Positions 1-8,975 of a DNA stretch of 64,000 bases are shown here, piece after piece (the stretch's first letter is position 1; every line of letters begins with the position of its first letter). Location of the stretch: positions 390,191-454,190 of the forward strand of contig CACZMA010000004.1 in NCBI GenBank assembly GCA_902782125.1, read 5' to 3'. The translations under genes and the position numbers were made by a program. The notes beneath the pieces are model-generated. The model saw only the letters and a program-made list of their open reading frames with translations, was not told the DNA's origin and did not search any database. This stretch comes from Oscillospiraceae bacterium. Its GTDB lineage: Bacteria > Bacillota > Clostridia > Saccharofermentanales > Saccharofermentanaceae.

Positions 1-64
1 CTGCCTATATATTTAATCACTTTTTTGCATAAAAATACATAGCAAAGGAATGCAGGGTCACATT

Positions 65-304
65 TCAACCGAACGGCCAATTCAACTGCGGAAGAAGTTC
101 AGCACAAACAAAGACCAGGAACACGATCGAGATTACAAGCATTGCAATGCCTATCCTTATCCTGTAGGGTTTGCCCTGCTTATTGAAGTAAGCACGGATC
201 CATCTGATCAAAAGACAAACAGACAGAACAAACATGCTGAAGGCAATAAGGATCACAAAGGCAAAAAACAGATAAAGGAAAACAGCAATAGGATCAGACG
301 GCAT
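65..304 (-). CDS. Small two-helix membrane protein, unknown function
   Basis: A 79-residue protein, last in the leftward dxs run and starting 7 nt past the dxs stop. I chose the ATG at 304 because AAGGTC lies about 10 nt upstream; a longer in-frame version would run deep into dxs. Two hydrophobic segments (about residues 7-30 and 51-70) flank a short basic loop, so it is probably an integral membrane protein with both ends on the same side. No family is recognised. Its position suggests cotranscription with dxs; it may simply be an uncharacterised accessory gene. Confidence 0.6.
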   Translation of the reverse strand: MPSDPIAVFLYLFFAFVILIAFSMFVLSVCLLIRWIRAYFNKQGKPYRIRIGIAMLVISIVFLVFVCAELLPQLNWPFG

Positions 305-311
305 ATATAGT

Positions 312-2201
312 TCAGACCTTACCGAGAGATGATTTGATCTTCCCGGCAACAGAAGCTCCGTCAAGACCTGCAGTCTTAAGCTGGTCTTCCGGAGAAGATG
401 CCTTGATGACAGGATCTTCAACAGCGAAGCTGACAACATTATGGTTCCAGCCGTTTCTATGAAGCTGAACATGGATATCTTCACCGACACCGCCGCTTAA
501 TATACCTTCTTCGAGAGTAAATACATCTTTGCTGCTGCCTATAAGATCAATAAGCTCCTTCGCGGGAACAGGCTTTACCATAGACAGGTTGATATGCGTT
601 CCGGATATGCCTTCATCAGCAAGGAGAGCGCAGGCTTTCTCTGCTTCCTCGCAGATCCTGCCTATTGATATGATGACAAAATCAGATCCTCTCTGAGATG
701 CGAGATGCGGCTTGATGCAGTCTGCAGGGTCTTCATACAAAGGTCCTTCAGCCTCAAAGGGCGAAGCTCCCCTCGGGTATCTTACGGCAACAGGACCTGT
801 GCAGGTGTTGACCGCATAATCAAGGCAGTTCCTGAGATCTTTGTAATCACGGGGTGCGAACAATGTCATATTGACCATTGAATTCAGATAAGACAGATCG
901 AGAAGTCCGTGATGAGTATGTCCGTCCTGACCGACAAAGCCCGAACGGTCAAGAGCAAATACCACATGATTATTCATGAAGCAGACATCTGTGATCATCT
1001 CGTCATAAGCACGCTGCAGGAACGATGAATAGATGGCTACGACAGGCACATAACCTGATACGGCCATTCCGCCTGCCATTGTTACGCAGTGCTCTTCGGC
1101 GATACCGCAGTCGAAGAACCTTGTGGGGAATCTCATGGAGAAATGATCAAGGCCGGTACCCTGTGCCATTGCTGCCGATATGGCAACGACCTTGGGGTTC
1201 TTCTCGGCTATCTCCTGAAGAGCACCGGCAAAAGCCGTTGTATAGCTGCCCTTTCCGTTTTTGGTAACACCTGTCTCCAGGTCGAACGGACCTACACCGT
1301 GGTAATCGGAAGGGTTATTCTCCGCAGGGGCATATCCCTTGCCCTTCTTGGTTATAACATGCAGGAGCATCGGATCCTTGATGTCCTTGATGGCATTAAG
1401 TGCTTCTATAAGGTCAGCAGTATTGTGGCCGTCTACCGGACCGTAGTAATTGAGACCCAGGTCTTCGAACATCGACGGCTTCTTGCGGTAGAGCAGGAAC
1501 CTGAAGAAATCCTTGATGGCAAGGATTATCTTGATGATGCCGCGGCCGAACCATCCGAGCTTACGAAGGAAGCCTTCTGTGGTGCGTTTCGCGGAGATGT
1601 ATCCGGAAGATACTCTGAGCTTGGACAGATACTTGGACAGACCGCCGACATTTCTGTCGATGCTCATCTCGTTGTCGTTCAGGATAACGAGCATCCTGGT
1701 CTTGCTGTGACCAAGGTCATTGATGGCTTCGTATGCCAGACCGCCGGTAAGCGCTCCGTCACCGATCACTGCGATGACATAGTTATCATCCTTGTTGAGG
1801 TCTCTGGCTCTTGCCATGCCGATGGCGGCAGAGATCGAAGTGGAGCTGTGACCGGTATCGAACGCATCGTAATCAGACTCGTTGATGCGCGGGAAGCCCG
1901 ACACACCGCCCTTCTTGCGAAGTGTATCGAACTCGTCGAATCTACCGGTAAGAAGCTTATAGGAATAGGACTGGTGACCGACGTCAAAGACGATCTTGTC
2001 CTTTGTATAATCGAATACGGACAGCAGGGCGACAGTCAGTTCGACCACGCCGAGATTACTAGCGAGATGTCCGCCGTTGGCAGATACAGTCTGAAGGATC
2101 TTGTCACGCAGTTCAGCGCAGAGCTCTTCCCTGTCCTTGTTTGACAGAGAAGCGATTGCCTGCGGTGTCAGATCGCTTTTGCCGAGTATCTTGTATTCCA
2201 T
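312..2201 (-). CDS. dxs: 1-deoxy-D-xylulose-5-phosphate synthase
   Basis: Cytosolic thiamine-diphosphate enzyme that condenses pyruvate and glyceraldehyde-3-phosphate, the first step of the MEP isoprenoid pathway. At 629 residues it is of normal length. Visible marks are FDVGHQSY (about 72-79), the ThDP/Mg motif GDGALTGG (147-154) followed by NDNEMSI, and the catalytic Glu in AEEHCVTMAGG near residue 370. The start overlaps the ispA stop by one base, so the two are translationally coupled. The prenyl synthase next door consumes the products of this pathway. Confidence 0.97.
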   Translation of the reverse strand: MEYKILGKSDLTPQAIASLSNKDREELCAELRDKILQTVSANGGHLASNLGVVELTVALLSVFDYTKDKIVFDVGHQSYSYKLLTGRFDEFDTLRKKGGVSGFPRINESDYDAFDTGHSSTSISAAIGMARARDLNKDDNYVIAVIGDGALTGGLAYEAINDLGHSKTRMLVILNDNEMSIDRNVGGLSKYLSKLRVSSGYISAKRTTEGFLRKLGWFGRGIIKIILAIKDFFRFLLYRKKPSMFEDLGLNYYGPVDGHNTADLIEALNAIKDIKDPMLLHVITKKGKGYAPAENNPSDYHGVGPFDLETGVTKNGKGSYTTAFAGALQEIAEKNPKVVAISAAMAQGTGLDHFSMRFPTRFFDCGIAEEHCVTMAGGMAVSGYVPVVAIYSSFLQRAYDEMITDVCFMNNHVVFALDRSGFVGQDGHTHHGLLDLSYLNSMVNMTLFAPRDYKDLRNCLDYAVNTCTGPVAVRYPRGASPFEAEGPLYEDPADCIKPHLASQRGSDFVIISIGRICEEAEKACALLADEGISGTHINLSMVKPVPAKELIDLIGSSKDVFTLEEGILSGGVGEDIHVQLHRNGWNHNVVSFAVEDPVIKASSPEDQLKTAGLDGASVAGKIKSSLGKV

Positions 2202-3118
2202 CAGTTCTCCCTGCTTATCATATAGTCAGCCAGAAGCCTGTAATCTTCGGTATTATAACCCATGTCAGACAATTCTTTGAGAACTCTGATTGCTGCAGCG
2301 GTCTCATCTTCGAGGCATACCTTGGCCTGTTCAAGTCCCATAAGGGTAACAAACGTTGATTTGTCGTCTCTGGAATCCTTGCCGACACTCTTGCCTAAGA
2401 CTTCTGCGGTCGAAGTTACATCGAGAAGATCATCCTTGATCTGGAATGCGAGACCCAGGTGCGCGGCAAACTGCCTTAAGAGTCTGACGGTCTTGTCTGA
2501 TCCGGCCTGTTCTTCAGTCATGTTGTGCTTGAGATAACAGGGCGTAACGATCGCTGTCTCGATAAGTGCGCCTGTCTTCTTCTCCTGGAGTTCCGTAAGC
2601 AGCTCGATGGAGATCTTCTTATCCTCGGAAGCAAGATCTATGCTCTGGCCTCCCACCATGCCTTCGATACCCGCAAGCGTACACATCCTGCCGGAAGCAT
2701 ACGCATATCCGGGATTCTTTATCGTCTGCGCGAAAAGCCTCTCGTAAGCACTGTTCAGCAGGAGGTCTCCCGCAAGAAGCGCGATGCCTTCGCCAAACGC
2801 CTTGTGACATGTAGGTCTGCCGCGCCTTAAGTCATCGTTGTCCATCGCAGGAAGATCGTCGTGGATGAGAGAATAAGTGTGTATCATCTCGAGCGTGGCG
2901 GCAAAATACCTTACGTCAGCCATCTCAGCATCAGAACATCCGATCATCTCGGCTGTCATCTTCATCATGAGAGGTCTGAGTCTCTTGCCTCCTCCCATAA
3001 GGCTGTACATCGCAGCCTTGACCGTGATGTCTTCCTTCTGCTTATCGGTAAAGCAGCTCTCAAGTTCGGGAGTTATCCACTCGCCGCATTCTTCAATAAG
3101 TCTTGTAATATCAGCCAT
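2201..3118 (-). CDS. ispA: Polyprenyl (farnesyl/geranylgeranyl) diphosphate synthase
   Basis: Cytosolic prenyltransferase that joins IPP to allylic diphosphates. It has 305 residues. GGGKRLRP (42-49) binds substrate; the first Asp-rich motif is HDDLPAMDNDD (86-96) and the second is KDDLLDVT near 235. An insertion between the Asp pairs of the first motif is typical of bacterial type II FPP synthases. It overlaps xseB by 8 nt upstream and dxs by 1 nt downstream. Product chain length cannot be fixed from sequence alone; C15 is most likely from its resemblance to clostridial IspA. Confidence 0.93.
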   Translation of the reverse strand: MADITRLIEECGEWITPELESCFTDKQKEDITVKAAMYSLMGGGKRLRPLMMKMTAEMIGCSDAEMADVRYFAATLEMIHTYSLIHDDLPAMDNDDLRRGRPTCHKAFGEGIALLAGDLLLNSAYERLFAQTIKNPGYAYASGRMCTLAGIEGMVGGQSIDLASEDKKISIELLTELQEKKTGALIETAIVTPCYLKHNMTEEQAGSDKTVRLLRQFAAHLGLAFQIKDDLLDVTSTAEVLGKSVGKDSRDDKSTFVTLMGLEQAKVCLEDETAAAIRVLKELSDMGYNTEDYRLLADYMISREN

Positions 3119-3350
3119 TGTTAATCTCTTTTATCTGGTTCTGAGCTTCAGTGAGAAGCTTCTCGCAATAATCCGAAAGGAGTTTGCCCGTGCGGTACAG
3201 CTTGATGGAATCATCCAGTGTCAGATCCTTCTCCTCACCGCCGTTTATTATCTTTCCGCTCTCAAGGCTCTTAACTACGGAAGACAGTGCCTCGAGCGCT
3301 TCTTCGTAGCTGAGTTCACCGGATTCGATCTTCTTTTCAAATTCAGCCAT
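3111..3350 (-). CDS. xseB: Exodeoxyribonuclease VII small subunit
   Basis: A 79-residue, mostly helical protein that begins with the family pattern FEKKIESGELSYEEALEALS and continues with a LESGKI segment, as expected for the XseB helical hairpin. It partners XseA in a nuclease that degrades single-stranded DNA processively. It starts 3 nt after the xseA stop and overlaps ispA by 8 nt, so expression is coupled on both sides. The pairing xseA-xseB-ispA is common in Firmicutes. Confidence 0.93.
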   Translation of the reverse strand: MAEFEKKIESGELSYEEALEALSSVVKSLESGKIINGGEEKDLTLDDSIKLYRTGKLLSDYCEKLLTEAQNQIKEINNG

Positions 3351-3353
3351 ATC

Positions 3354-4673
3354 TTAGCCTTCCTTTCTGCCAGTATCTATTATAGTGCTCTTTGCCGTTC
3401 CGTCGGCGAAAACAATCTTAACTTCCTGTCCTGCAGTAACTTTTGCTACGGAATCTATTGCATTGCCTTCTTCAGACTCCACATATGAATAACCGCGGCT
3501 TAAGACATTATCGGGATTTACCGACTCAAGTCTTGAAGTCAGAGCATCCTGCTCAATCTTCAACCTCTCGAGCCTTTCCGGGAAAACTTCGAGCTTAAGC
3601 TTCTGCTCATAGAGCTTTCTCTGTCTGTCCGCAAGTTCCGACGAGGGATTATGCTTCTCGAGAAGTGCGGTAAGACCGGACAGATAAGTTCTTCTGCTGT
3701 CGATGAATCCGCCGGCAAAGGCTCTGTGGTTCCTGTATGAATCTATAGTACCCTTTGACAGTCTGAGACGGGATGTGACAGCCTGCTCCATTGATGATAC
3801 GAGTGCTTCTATTCCTGCTGTCTCATCATCATATATCGGGATGACCGCATCAGCTGCCGCAGTAGGCGTCTTAACCGAGACATCTGCAACATAATCGAGA
3901 ATGGTCTCATATGAAGAGTGTCCTACACCGCAGACAACAGGTATCGTGCAGACACTGACCCTTCTGGCGAGAGCTTCATCATTGAAGCAGATAAAATCCG
4001 TATACTTGTCTCCTCCGCCTCTTGTAATGACTATTACGTCGACACGCTTGTCAGGATCGTCCTTGACCTTCTCGAAGTAGTCAAGTCCCGCGATTATCTG
4101 CGGAGGGCAGTTCTCGCCCTGCATCCTCGCGTTGTAGATATGGATATCATAGTAATGAGATCTGCATTCGATCTCGTCAAGGAAGTCTCTGCGTCCCTCA
4201 GTGCCGTCAGAACCGGTGATGAGTCCTATCCTTCTCGGAAGAACGGGCAGTTCCTTCTTCCTGTCCTCGTCGAACAGTCCTTCCTTGGCAAGGCGCTCCT
4301 TAATCTCCTGGAACTTGAGGAGAAGATCGCCCTTACCGGTATTACGCATCTCGAAGACATCAGCCTGAAGGATGCTGATGTTCCTGTTGTATTGGAGCGA
4401 TGCTTTGACAGTTACTTTATCGCCGTCCTTGGGACTAACTTCGAAGCCTGTGAATCTGCACCTGTCTTCTCTCGTATTGCATGCTAGTTTGAGGAACTTA
4501 CCCTTACCGATATCTTCCTGAAGCTGGAAGTTAATAAATACGATATCGTTCCAGGGCCTGGTCTTATAGCCTGTTATCTCACCCGTTACTTCAAACCCCA
4601 GAATATCCGGGTCATCCTGAAAGGTAACGTTATTAAGGTGACTTACGAGTTCACTCAGCGAATCGAATACCAA
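3354..4673 (-). CDS. xseA: Exodeoxyribonuclease VII large subunit
   Basis: Catalytic subunit of exonuclease VII, 439 residues. An N-terminal OB-like region (about 1-105) is followed by the catalytic core with GLITGSDGTEGRRDF, then RGGGDKYTDFICFNDEALAR and CGVGHSSYETILDYVADVS, the segments best conserved in XseA. A coiled-coil region (about 310-390) and the C-terminal DNVLSRGYSYV motif complete the fold. In many XseA proteins the first of these motifs reads GVITSPTGAA; here the PTGAA part is altered, a modest divergence. The gene lies 14 nt after nusB. Confidence 0.93.
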   Translation of the reverse strand: MVFDSLSELVSHLNNVTFQDDPDILGFEVTGEITGYKTRPWNDIVFINFQLQEDIGKGKFLKLACNTREDRCRFTGFEVSPKDGDKVTVKASLQYNRNISILQADVFEMRNTGKGDLLLKFQEIKERLAKEGLFDEDRKKELPVLPRRIGLITGSDGTEGRRDFLDEIECRSHYYDIHIYNARMQGENCPPQIIAGLDYFEKVKDDPDKRVDVIVITRGGGDKYTDFICFNDEALARRVSVCTIPVVCGVGHSSYETILDYVADVSVKTPTAAADAVIPIYDDETAGIEALVSSMEQAVTSRLRLSKGTIDSYRNHRAFAGGFIDSRRTYLSGLTALLEKHNPSSELADRQRKLYEQKLKLEVFPERLERLKIEQDALTSRLESVNPDNVLSRGYSYVESEEGNAIDSVAKVTAGQEVKIVFADGTAKSTIIDTGRKEG

Positions 4674-4687
4674 GGCGCACTCCTCCG

Positions 4688-5086
4688 TCAGAGGCTCTTC
4701 TCAAAACTGCTGAGCACTCCGTTGATGTATGCAGAGGAATTGTCGGTGCCGTACTTCTTGGAAAGCTTAACTGCTTCGTTAATGGATACGCTTACAGGGA
4801 CATCTTCCATGAAGAGTATCTCATATGCCGCTATCTCTAATACGATCCTGTCAGCCAGAGGGATCCTGTCGAGCTTCCACTTATTGAGGAAAGGCGCGAT
4901 CTTCTCGTCTATCTCGGCACGTCTGTTGATAACGCCGTATACCATGTCCACAAAATAAACGGGGTCTTCGTTGACCTCAGGATAATCTTCCTTGAACATC
5001 TCCAGCTGTCCTGCAACAGGATCAGTACGGAAAGATGCCTGGAAAAGGAACATCATTACATGTTCACGTGTCTCTATTCTGCTCAT
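4688..5086 (-). CDS. nusB: Transcription antitermination factor NusB
   Basis: A 132-residue all-helical RNA-binding protein that acts with NusE (S10) at boxA sites in rRNA operons. It shows the N-terminal RETREHVMMFLFQ pattern and the C-terminal VPVSVSINEAVKLSKKYGT segment with SSAYINGVL, which are the NusB signature regions. The start overlaps the end of the upstream DUF2273 gene by 4 nt. Order nusB-xseA-xseB-ispA-dxs is a familiar Firmicute arrangement. Confidence 0.95.
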   Translation of the reverse strand: MSRIETREHVMMFLFQASFRTDPVAGQLEMFKEDYPEVNEDPVYFVDMVYGVINRRAEIDEKIAPFLNKWKLDRIPLADRIVLEIAAYEILFMEDVPVSVSINEAVKLSKKYGTDNSSAYINGVLSSFEKSL

Positions 5087-5319
5087 CTGAACCTCCCCGG
5101 CGGCAGGATCCTGTCAAGGAATTTCTTGAACTTGCTGGTATCCGAGAACAGGAACGAACCTACGAAGAAGCCGGCTGCGGTAAAAAGAATGATGAACAGC
5201 GTCTTGAAAAAGCCGAATATGCAGAGAAGGATTCCGGTGACAAAAAAGCAAAAAGCAAATATAACACCTGCCTTGGTGTTGCTGAGCTTCTCGAATAATT
5301 TGGACAGGAATCTCTCCAT
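5083..5319 (-). CDS. DUF2273 small integral membrane protein
   Basis: A 78-residue protein with two strongly hydrophobic segments (about 15-35 and 39-59) and a basic C-terminal tail ending PPGRFR. This is the layout of DUF2273 proteins found beside Asp23 and AmaP genes. It begins on the last base of the amaP stop codon and overlaps nusB by 4 nt. It probably works with AmaP and Asp23 in the membrane, but the family has no settled biochemical role. Confidence 0.85.
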   Translation of the reverse strand: MERFLSKLFEKLSNTKAGVIFAFCFFVTGILLCIFGFFKTLFIILFTAAGFFVGSFLFSDTSKFKKFLDRILPPGRFR

Positions 5320-5873
5320 TATCTGTTCTCAACCTTTGCCGTTGTGGCTTCAACCTTGGTGACCTTAACGAAAACGTCCTGAACAACGATACCTGTATAA
5401 CGCTCGATATCCTTCTTGACCTTCTCCTGAGCCTTAGCCATGGATGCCGGGATCTCGACGTTGGAATAGAGAACGCATGAGATGATGACCCTGATGGCGC
5501 CGTTCTTACCGGGCGTTACGCGGCATCTTGCATTCTTTATACCGACCTGAGCTGCTCTTGCACTGTTAAGCGCAATGTTCTCGATCGCGTCGGCACCGAT
5601 ATCCACGGAACCTATGTCAGTCTTTCTGAGTCTGGTCCTGTTGAGTCTGCCGTATGTAATAGCATTAGTAATTGAAATGATAGATGTAACGAACAGCAGC
5701 AGGAGCACCGCAAAGTATACCCATCTGCTGATCGGTCCCGTTACAACGGATGAAAGTGGCGATAAGATATCCGCAAAGATACCGTCATCTACGAGCGCAT
5801 ATAAAAGTACAACGGAAATAACCGCAATAACAACGGAATAGATGAACATCAGTACTCTGACAAATCCATTCAT
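5319..5873 (-). CDS. amaP: Alkaline shock response membrane anchor protein AmaP
   Basis: A 184-residue protein with two N-terminal membrane helices (about 5-27 and 49-70) and a soluble C-terminal domain resembling the Asp23 fold (IGADAIENIALNSARAAQ onward). In Staphylococcus, AmaP tethers Asp23 to the membrane, and the adjacent asp23-like gene here supports the same role. Start and stop overlap both neighbours (4 nt with asp23, 1 nt with DUF2273), so the three are almost certainly translated together. Confidence 0.87.
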   Translation of the reverse strand: MNGFVRVLMFIYSVVIAVISVVLLYALVDDGIFADILSPLSSVVTGPISRWVYFAVLLLLFVTSIISITNAITYGRLNRTRLRKTDIGSVDIGADAIENIALNSARAAQVGIKNARCRVTPGKNGAIRVIISCVLYSNVEIPASMAKAQEKVKKDIERYTGIVVQDVFVKVTKVEATTAKVENR

Positions 5874-6271
5874 TCTTCCTGTTCTCCTTTCACATCCCCG
5901 GAACTTTCAGTATCGCTTACTCCGCAGACATAAACATCCACAGTATCAACGTTCAGTCCCGTGAACTTCTCGACGTCACCCTTGACCTTCTCCTGGATGA
6001 GCCACGCCACTTCGGGAATAATCTTGCCGTAACTGATAACGGGGTAGCATGTAATGGAAACGGTGTTGTCGTCATTCTCATCGAAAACGACCCTTACACC
6101 CTTACCTTCGTGTACTACCCCGGCCTTCTCCTTCAACGCAACAGCGAATGAAGGTACTAGCGATACAACCCCGTCTATCCTGAGCGCAGCCTCGGCGGCA
6201 TACTGGGCCACAAAGCCCTGTGTCATCGAGCGGTCGCCCTTGATAGATTCGGAATTGAAGTTACTTTCCAT
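5870..6271 (-). CDS. Asp23/Gls24 family envelope stress protein
   Basis: A 133-residue soluble protein with the Asp23 pattern: a helical start (GFVAQYAAEAALRIDGVVSL), a GVRV strand and a long segment ending in a LNVDTVDVYVCGV strand. Family members sit under the membrane through AmaP and respond to wall stress. It is the first gene of the envelope trio, starts 31 nt after efp and overlaps amaP by 4 nt. Confidence 0.9.
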   Translation of the reverse strand: MESNFNSESIKGDRSMTQGFVAQYAAEAALRIDGVVSLVPSFAVALKEKAGVVHEGKGVRVVFDENDDNTVSITCYPVISYGKIIPEVAWLIQEKVKGDVEKFTGLNVDTVDVYVCGVSDTESSGDVKGEQEE

Positions 6272-6302
6272 GTCAAAAATCGGTAGTCTTTAAGCTGAAG
6301 AC

Positions 6303-6860
6303 TTAAGCTCTCTCGAGATACTCTCCCGTTCTTGTATCTACTCTGATCGTCTCTCCCTGGTTAACGAAGAGAGGTACCTTAACAACAGCACCTGTCTCAA
6401 GTGTAGCATACTTTGAAGCGTTGTTTGTAGTATCGCCTCTTACGCCGGGCTCGCACTCAGTGATAACGAGTTCAACAGTGATGGGAAGCTCAACCTGGAA
6501 GATATCACCCTTGTAGGATACAACCTTACAAACCATCTCTTCTTTGAGGAACTTGATTGAATCGCCGATCTTATCACCAGAGATCGGGATCTGCTCGTAA
6601 GATTCCTGATCCATGAAGTAGTAGAGGTCACCCTCAGAATAGATATACTGCATATCTCTTCTTGTAAGCTGAGCCTGCTCGAACTTCTCGTTAGGGTTGA
6701 AAGAACGCTCTACGACAGAACCTGTCTTAACGTTCTTATACTTTGTACGTACGAAAGCCGCACCTTTGCCGGGCTTAACGTGCTGGAATTCAACTACCTG
6801 ATAGACCTGATTGTCCATCTCAAAACATAAACCGTTCTTGAAATCGCCTGCGCTGATCAT
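6303..6860 (-). CDS. efp: Translation elongation factor P
   Basis: A 185-residue three-domain factor that relieves ribosome stalling at proline stretches. The N-terminal KOW-like domain carries the loop KPGKGAAF with Lys32 at the position modified in other bacteria. Domain II includes [19 protein letters not shown], and the protein ends in RTGEYLERA, the usual finish. An AGGAG lies upstream of the ATG at 6860. As the first gene of the leftward run it likely supplies the promoter for the envelope genes behind it. Confidence 0.97.
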   Translation of the reverse strand: MISAGDFKNGLCFEMDNQVYQVVEFQHVKPGKGAAFVRTKYKNVKTGSVVERSFNPNEKFEQAQLTRRDMQYIYSEGDLYYFMDQESYEQIPISGDKIGDSIKFLKEEMVCKVVSYKGDIFQVELPITVELVITECEPGVRGDTTNNASKYATLETGAVVKVPLFVNQGETIRVDTRTGEYLERA

Positions 6861-6899
6861 TTTGTACTCCTTAAATTCTTAATTAGGTATAACTGACTA

Positions 6900-6928
6900 A
6901 TTTTACTTGAAAGGTATATTTCTTGCAA
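6900..6928 (-). promoter_or_regulatory. Probable sigma-A promoter of efp
   Basis: On the minus strand TTGCAA (6923-6928) and TAAAAT (6900-6905) are separated by 17 nt, 40 nt ahead of the efp start. Spacing and hexamers fit a vegetative promoter. Confidence 0.6.
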
Positions 6929-6932
6929 GTCC

Positions 6933-7430
6933 TCAAAAATGAGCAATGGCACGGACTATCCATTCAGGTATACGCTTGAGAACTATATACCAGGCCTCTC
7001 TCTTATGGAGACGCTCCACCATGAAAGTCCTTACTCCCGATCTGTTGCCGGCTATGACATCAGTGAAGATCTGATCGCCGACCATAATGCACTCGCCGGG
7101 AGCAGACTCCATGAGCTCGATCGCCTTGAGAACACCTGAAGTTCCGGGCTTGCCGGCAAAAGTGACGCAAGGGATACCCAGCATCTCCGCGATTTTCGAA
7201 GACCTGCCGGACTTGGCATTGGATACAAGGCAGCATCTGATACCGGTCTGCTCGATCATCTTCACGCACTTATAGCTGTATTCCTCGGGTTCAGTCGCAC
7301 GATCGGGTCCGAGAGTGTTATCAAAATCAAGAAGAGCCGTCTTAATGCCTTCGCCTGCAAGCTCTTCCCACGGCATAACGGCCAGTGAGTCATAGAATTT
7401 CTCGGGCTTCATCGCTCTGAATATGTTCAA
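6933..7430 (-). CDS. yqeG: YqeG family HAD IIIA-type phosphatase
   Basis: A 165-residue HAD-superfamily protein. The nucleophile motif is DFDNTL (35-40), followed by a VSNAKSG motif and a GDQIFTDVIAGNRSG motif III. This matches YqeG, related to mitochondrial PGP phosphatases such as Gep4; the bacterial substrate is likely phosphatidylglycerophosphate but is not proven here. It stands alone between the efp promoter and the divergent aspartokinase gene. Confidence 0.9.
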   Translation of the reverse strand: MNIFRAMKPEKFYDSLAVMPWEELAGEGIKTALLDFDNTLGPDRATEPEEYSYKCVKMIEQTGIRCCLVSNAKSGRSSKIAEMLGIPCVTFAGKPGTSGVLKAIELMESAPGECIMVGDQIFTDVIAGNRSGVRTFMVERLHKREAWYIVLKRIPEWIVRAIAHF

Positions 7431-7547
7431 GATATACTCTCCCGTGCGCTTACGCGCCTGATTTACTGTAATAATAATATAAAACTATAGCTAATTTGCT
7501 TGTGATATTATATTAACGCTACAAGACAAGTCAAGGAGCACAACATT

Positions 7548-8900
7548 ATGAAAGTCACAAAGTTCGGCGGTTCATCACTCGCCAATGCATTTCAGATACA
7601 AAAGGTCTGCAACATCGTCCTCTCTGATCCTGACCGCAGGATCATGGTAGTATCCGCACCCGGTAAGCGCACGAAGGACGATACCAAGGTTACCGACCTG
7701 CTCATAGCAGTTGCCAAGGCAAGACTTGCCGGCAACGATTACTCCAAGGAGCTCGCTGCCGTTCTCACCAGATATGAAGAGATCGCTGACGAACTCAACG
7801 TGGAGAAGGTCATCCCCGGCATCGAAGAGAATCTCAAGAAGATCTGTGCCGCAGATTATACGGATGATGTTATGTATCTCGACTCGGTCAAGGCCATGGG
7901 CGAAGATTCATGCGCAAGACTTGTCGCTTACTACCTGAACGCATCCGGTCACAAGGCAAAGTACTGTGATCCTTCCGAGTGCGGTCTCTACCTTGAGCAT
8001 GATGCTGCAGGTAAGGCAGTCATCCTTCCTGAAACATACGACAATCTCGCTCACATTGCCGACGAAGAAGACACCATTGCAGTCTTCCCCGGTTTCTTCG
8101 GCTATTCCAAGAGCGGCAACATAATCACATTCTCCAGAGGCGGATCTGATATCACCGGTTCCATCCTCGCTGCCGCAGTAGGCGCAGAGGTATATGAGAA
8201 CTGGACCGATGTTGATAACGTTTTCGCGGTCAACCCGAACCTCGTTAAGAATCCGTTCCCGATCACGGAGATCACCTACGACGAGATGAGAGAGCTCTCT
8301 TATGCAGGATTTACCGTCCTTCACGAAGAGGCCATCTTCCCTGTCTTCGTCCGCGGTATCCCGCTCAACATCAAGAACACCAACAACCCTTCCGCTAAGG
8401 GAACCTGGATCGTCTCCAAGAGAACCCATTACGATTCTCTCGTAACAGGTATTGCGGGCGATAAGGGTTTCTGCACTGTCACCGTAGATAAGTACATGAT
8501 GAACCATCAGGTCGGTTTCCTCGCGAAGCTCCTCGAGATCTTTGCAGACGAAGGAATCTCTATCGACCACATTCCTTCCGGTATCGACACGGTTACGATC
8601 GTCCTTCGCAAGAAGTACTTCACTGCCGAGAAGGAAGAGATCATCGTAAACCGCATCGAGAAGGAACTCGATGCCAAGTGCAAGGTAGACCGCGATCTCG
8701 CCATTGTCATGATCGTCGGTGAAGCCATGGCAAATTCAGTAGGTATCATGGCAAGAGCAGCATCCGCCCTGTCTTCCGCAGGTATCAACCTCAGGATCGT
8801 CAACCAGGGTGCATCCGAGATCTCAATGATGTTCGGTGTATCGGAGTCCTACTGCTCATATGCCGTAAGAGTTCTGTACAAAGAGCTGTTCAGATATTGA
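7548..8900 (+). CDS. lysC: Aspartate kinase
   Basis: Phosphorylates aspartate in the first step of lysine, threonine and methionine synthesis. It has 450 residues, beginning with the kinase signature KVTKFGGSSLAN and including TFSRGGSDITGS. Two ACT domains follow (from about residue 300; NHQVGFLAKLLEIFADEGIS and a second with ANSVGIMARAASALSSAGIN), which normally bind feedback amino acids. An AAGGAG lies 9 nt before the ATG. It is monocistronic here; asd, the next pathway step, lies 36 kb away. Which amino acid inhibits it cannot be read from the sequence. Confidence 0.96.
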   Translation: MKVTKFGGSSLANAFQIQKVCNIVLSDPDRRIMVVSAPGKRTKDDTKVTDLLIAVAKARLAGNDYSKELAAVLTRYEEIADELNVEKVIPGIEENLKKICAADYTDDVMYLDSVKAMGEDSCARLVAYYLNASGHKAKYCDPSECGLYLEHDAAGKAVILPETYDNLAHIADEEDTIAVFPGFFGYSKSGNIITFSRGGSDITGSILAAAVGAEVYENWTDVDNVFAVNPNLVKNPFPITEITYDEMRELSYAGFTVLHEEAIFPVFVRGIPLNIKNTNNPSAKGTWIVSKRTHYDSLVTGIAGDKGFCTVTVDKYMMNHQVGFLAKLLEIFADEGISIDHIPSGIDTVTIVLRKKYFTAEKEEIIVNRIEKELDAKCKVDRDLAIVMIVGEAMANSVGIMARAASALSSAGINLRIVNQGASEISMMFGVSESYCSYAVRVLYKELFRY

Positions 8901-8930
8901 TATCAGGATAAATCAGTTTGAAACAATAAA

Positions 8931-8955
8931 GGCTGCCCGCTCGGACAGCCTTTTG
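8931..8955. terminator. Terminator between convergent genes
   Basis: GGCTGCCC and GGACAGCC form an 8-bp stem with one mismatch and a short loop, followed by TTTTGC on the plus strand. It lies between the aspartokinase stop and the end of the leftward gene at 8976, and could serve both strands. Confidence 0.8.
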
Positions 8956-8975
8956 CATTTGAGTTATTGAGCGAC

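Noticed and set aside
1089..2144. Long open frame antisense to dxs (351 codons)
   Set aside because: It lies wholly opposite a clear dxs, has no ribosome binding site and reads as a shadow of its codon bias.
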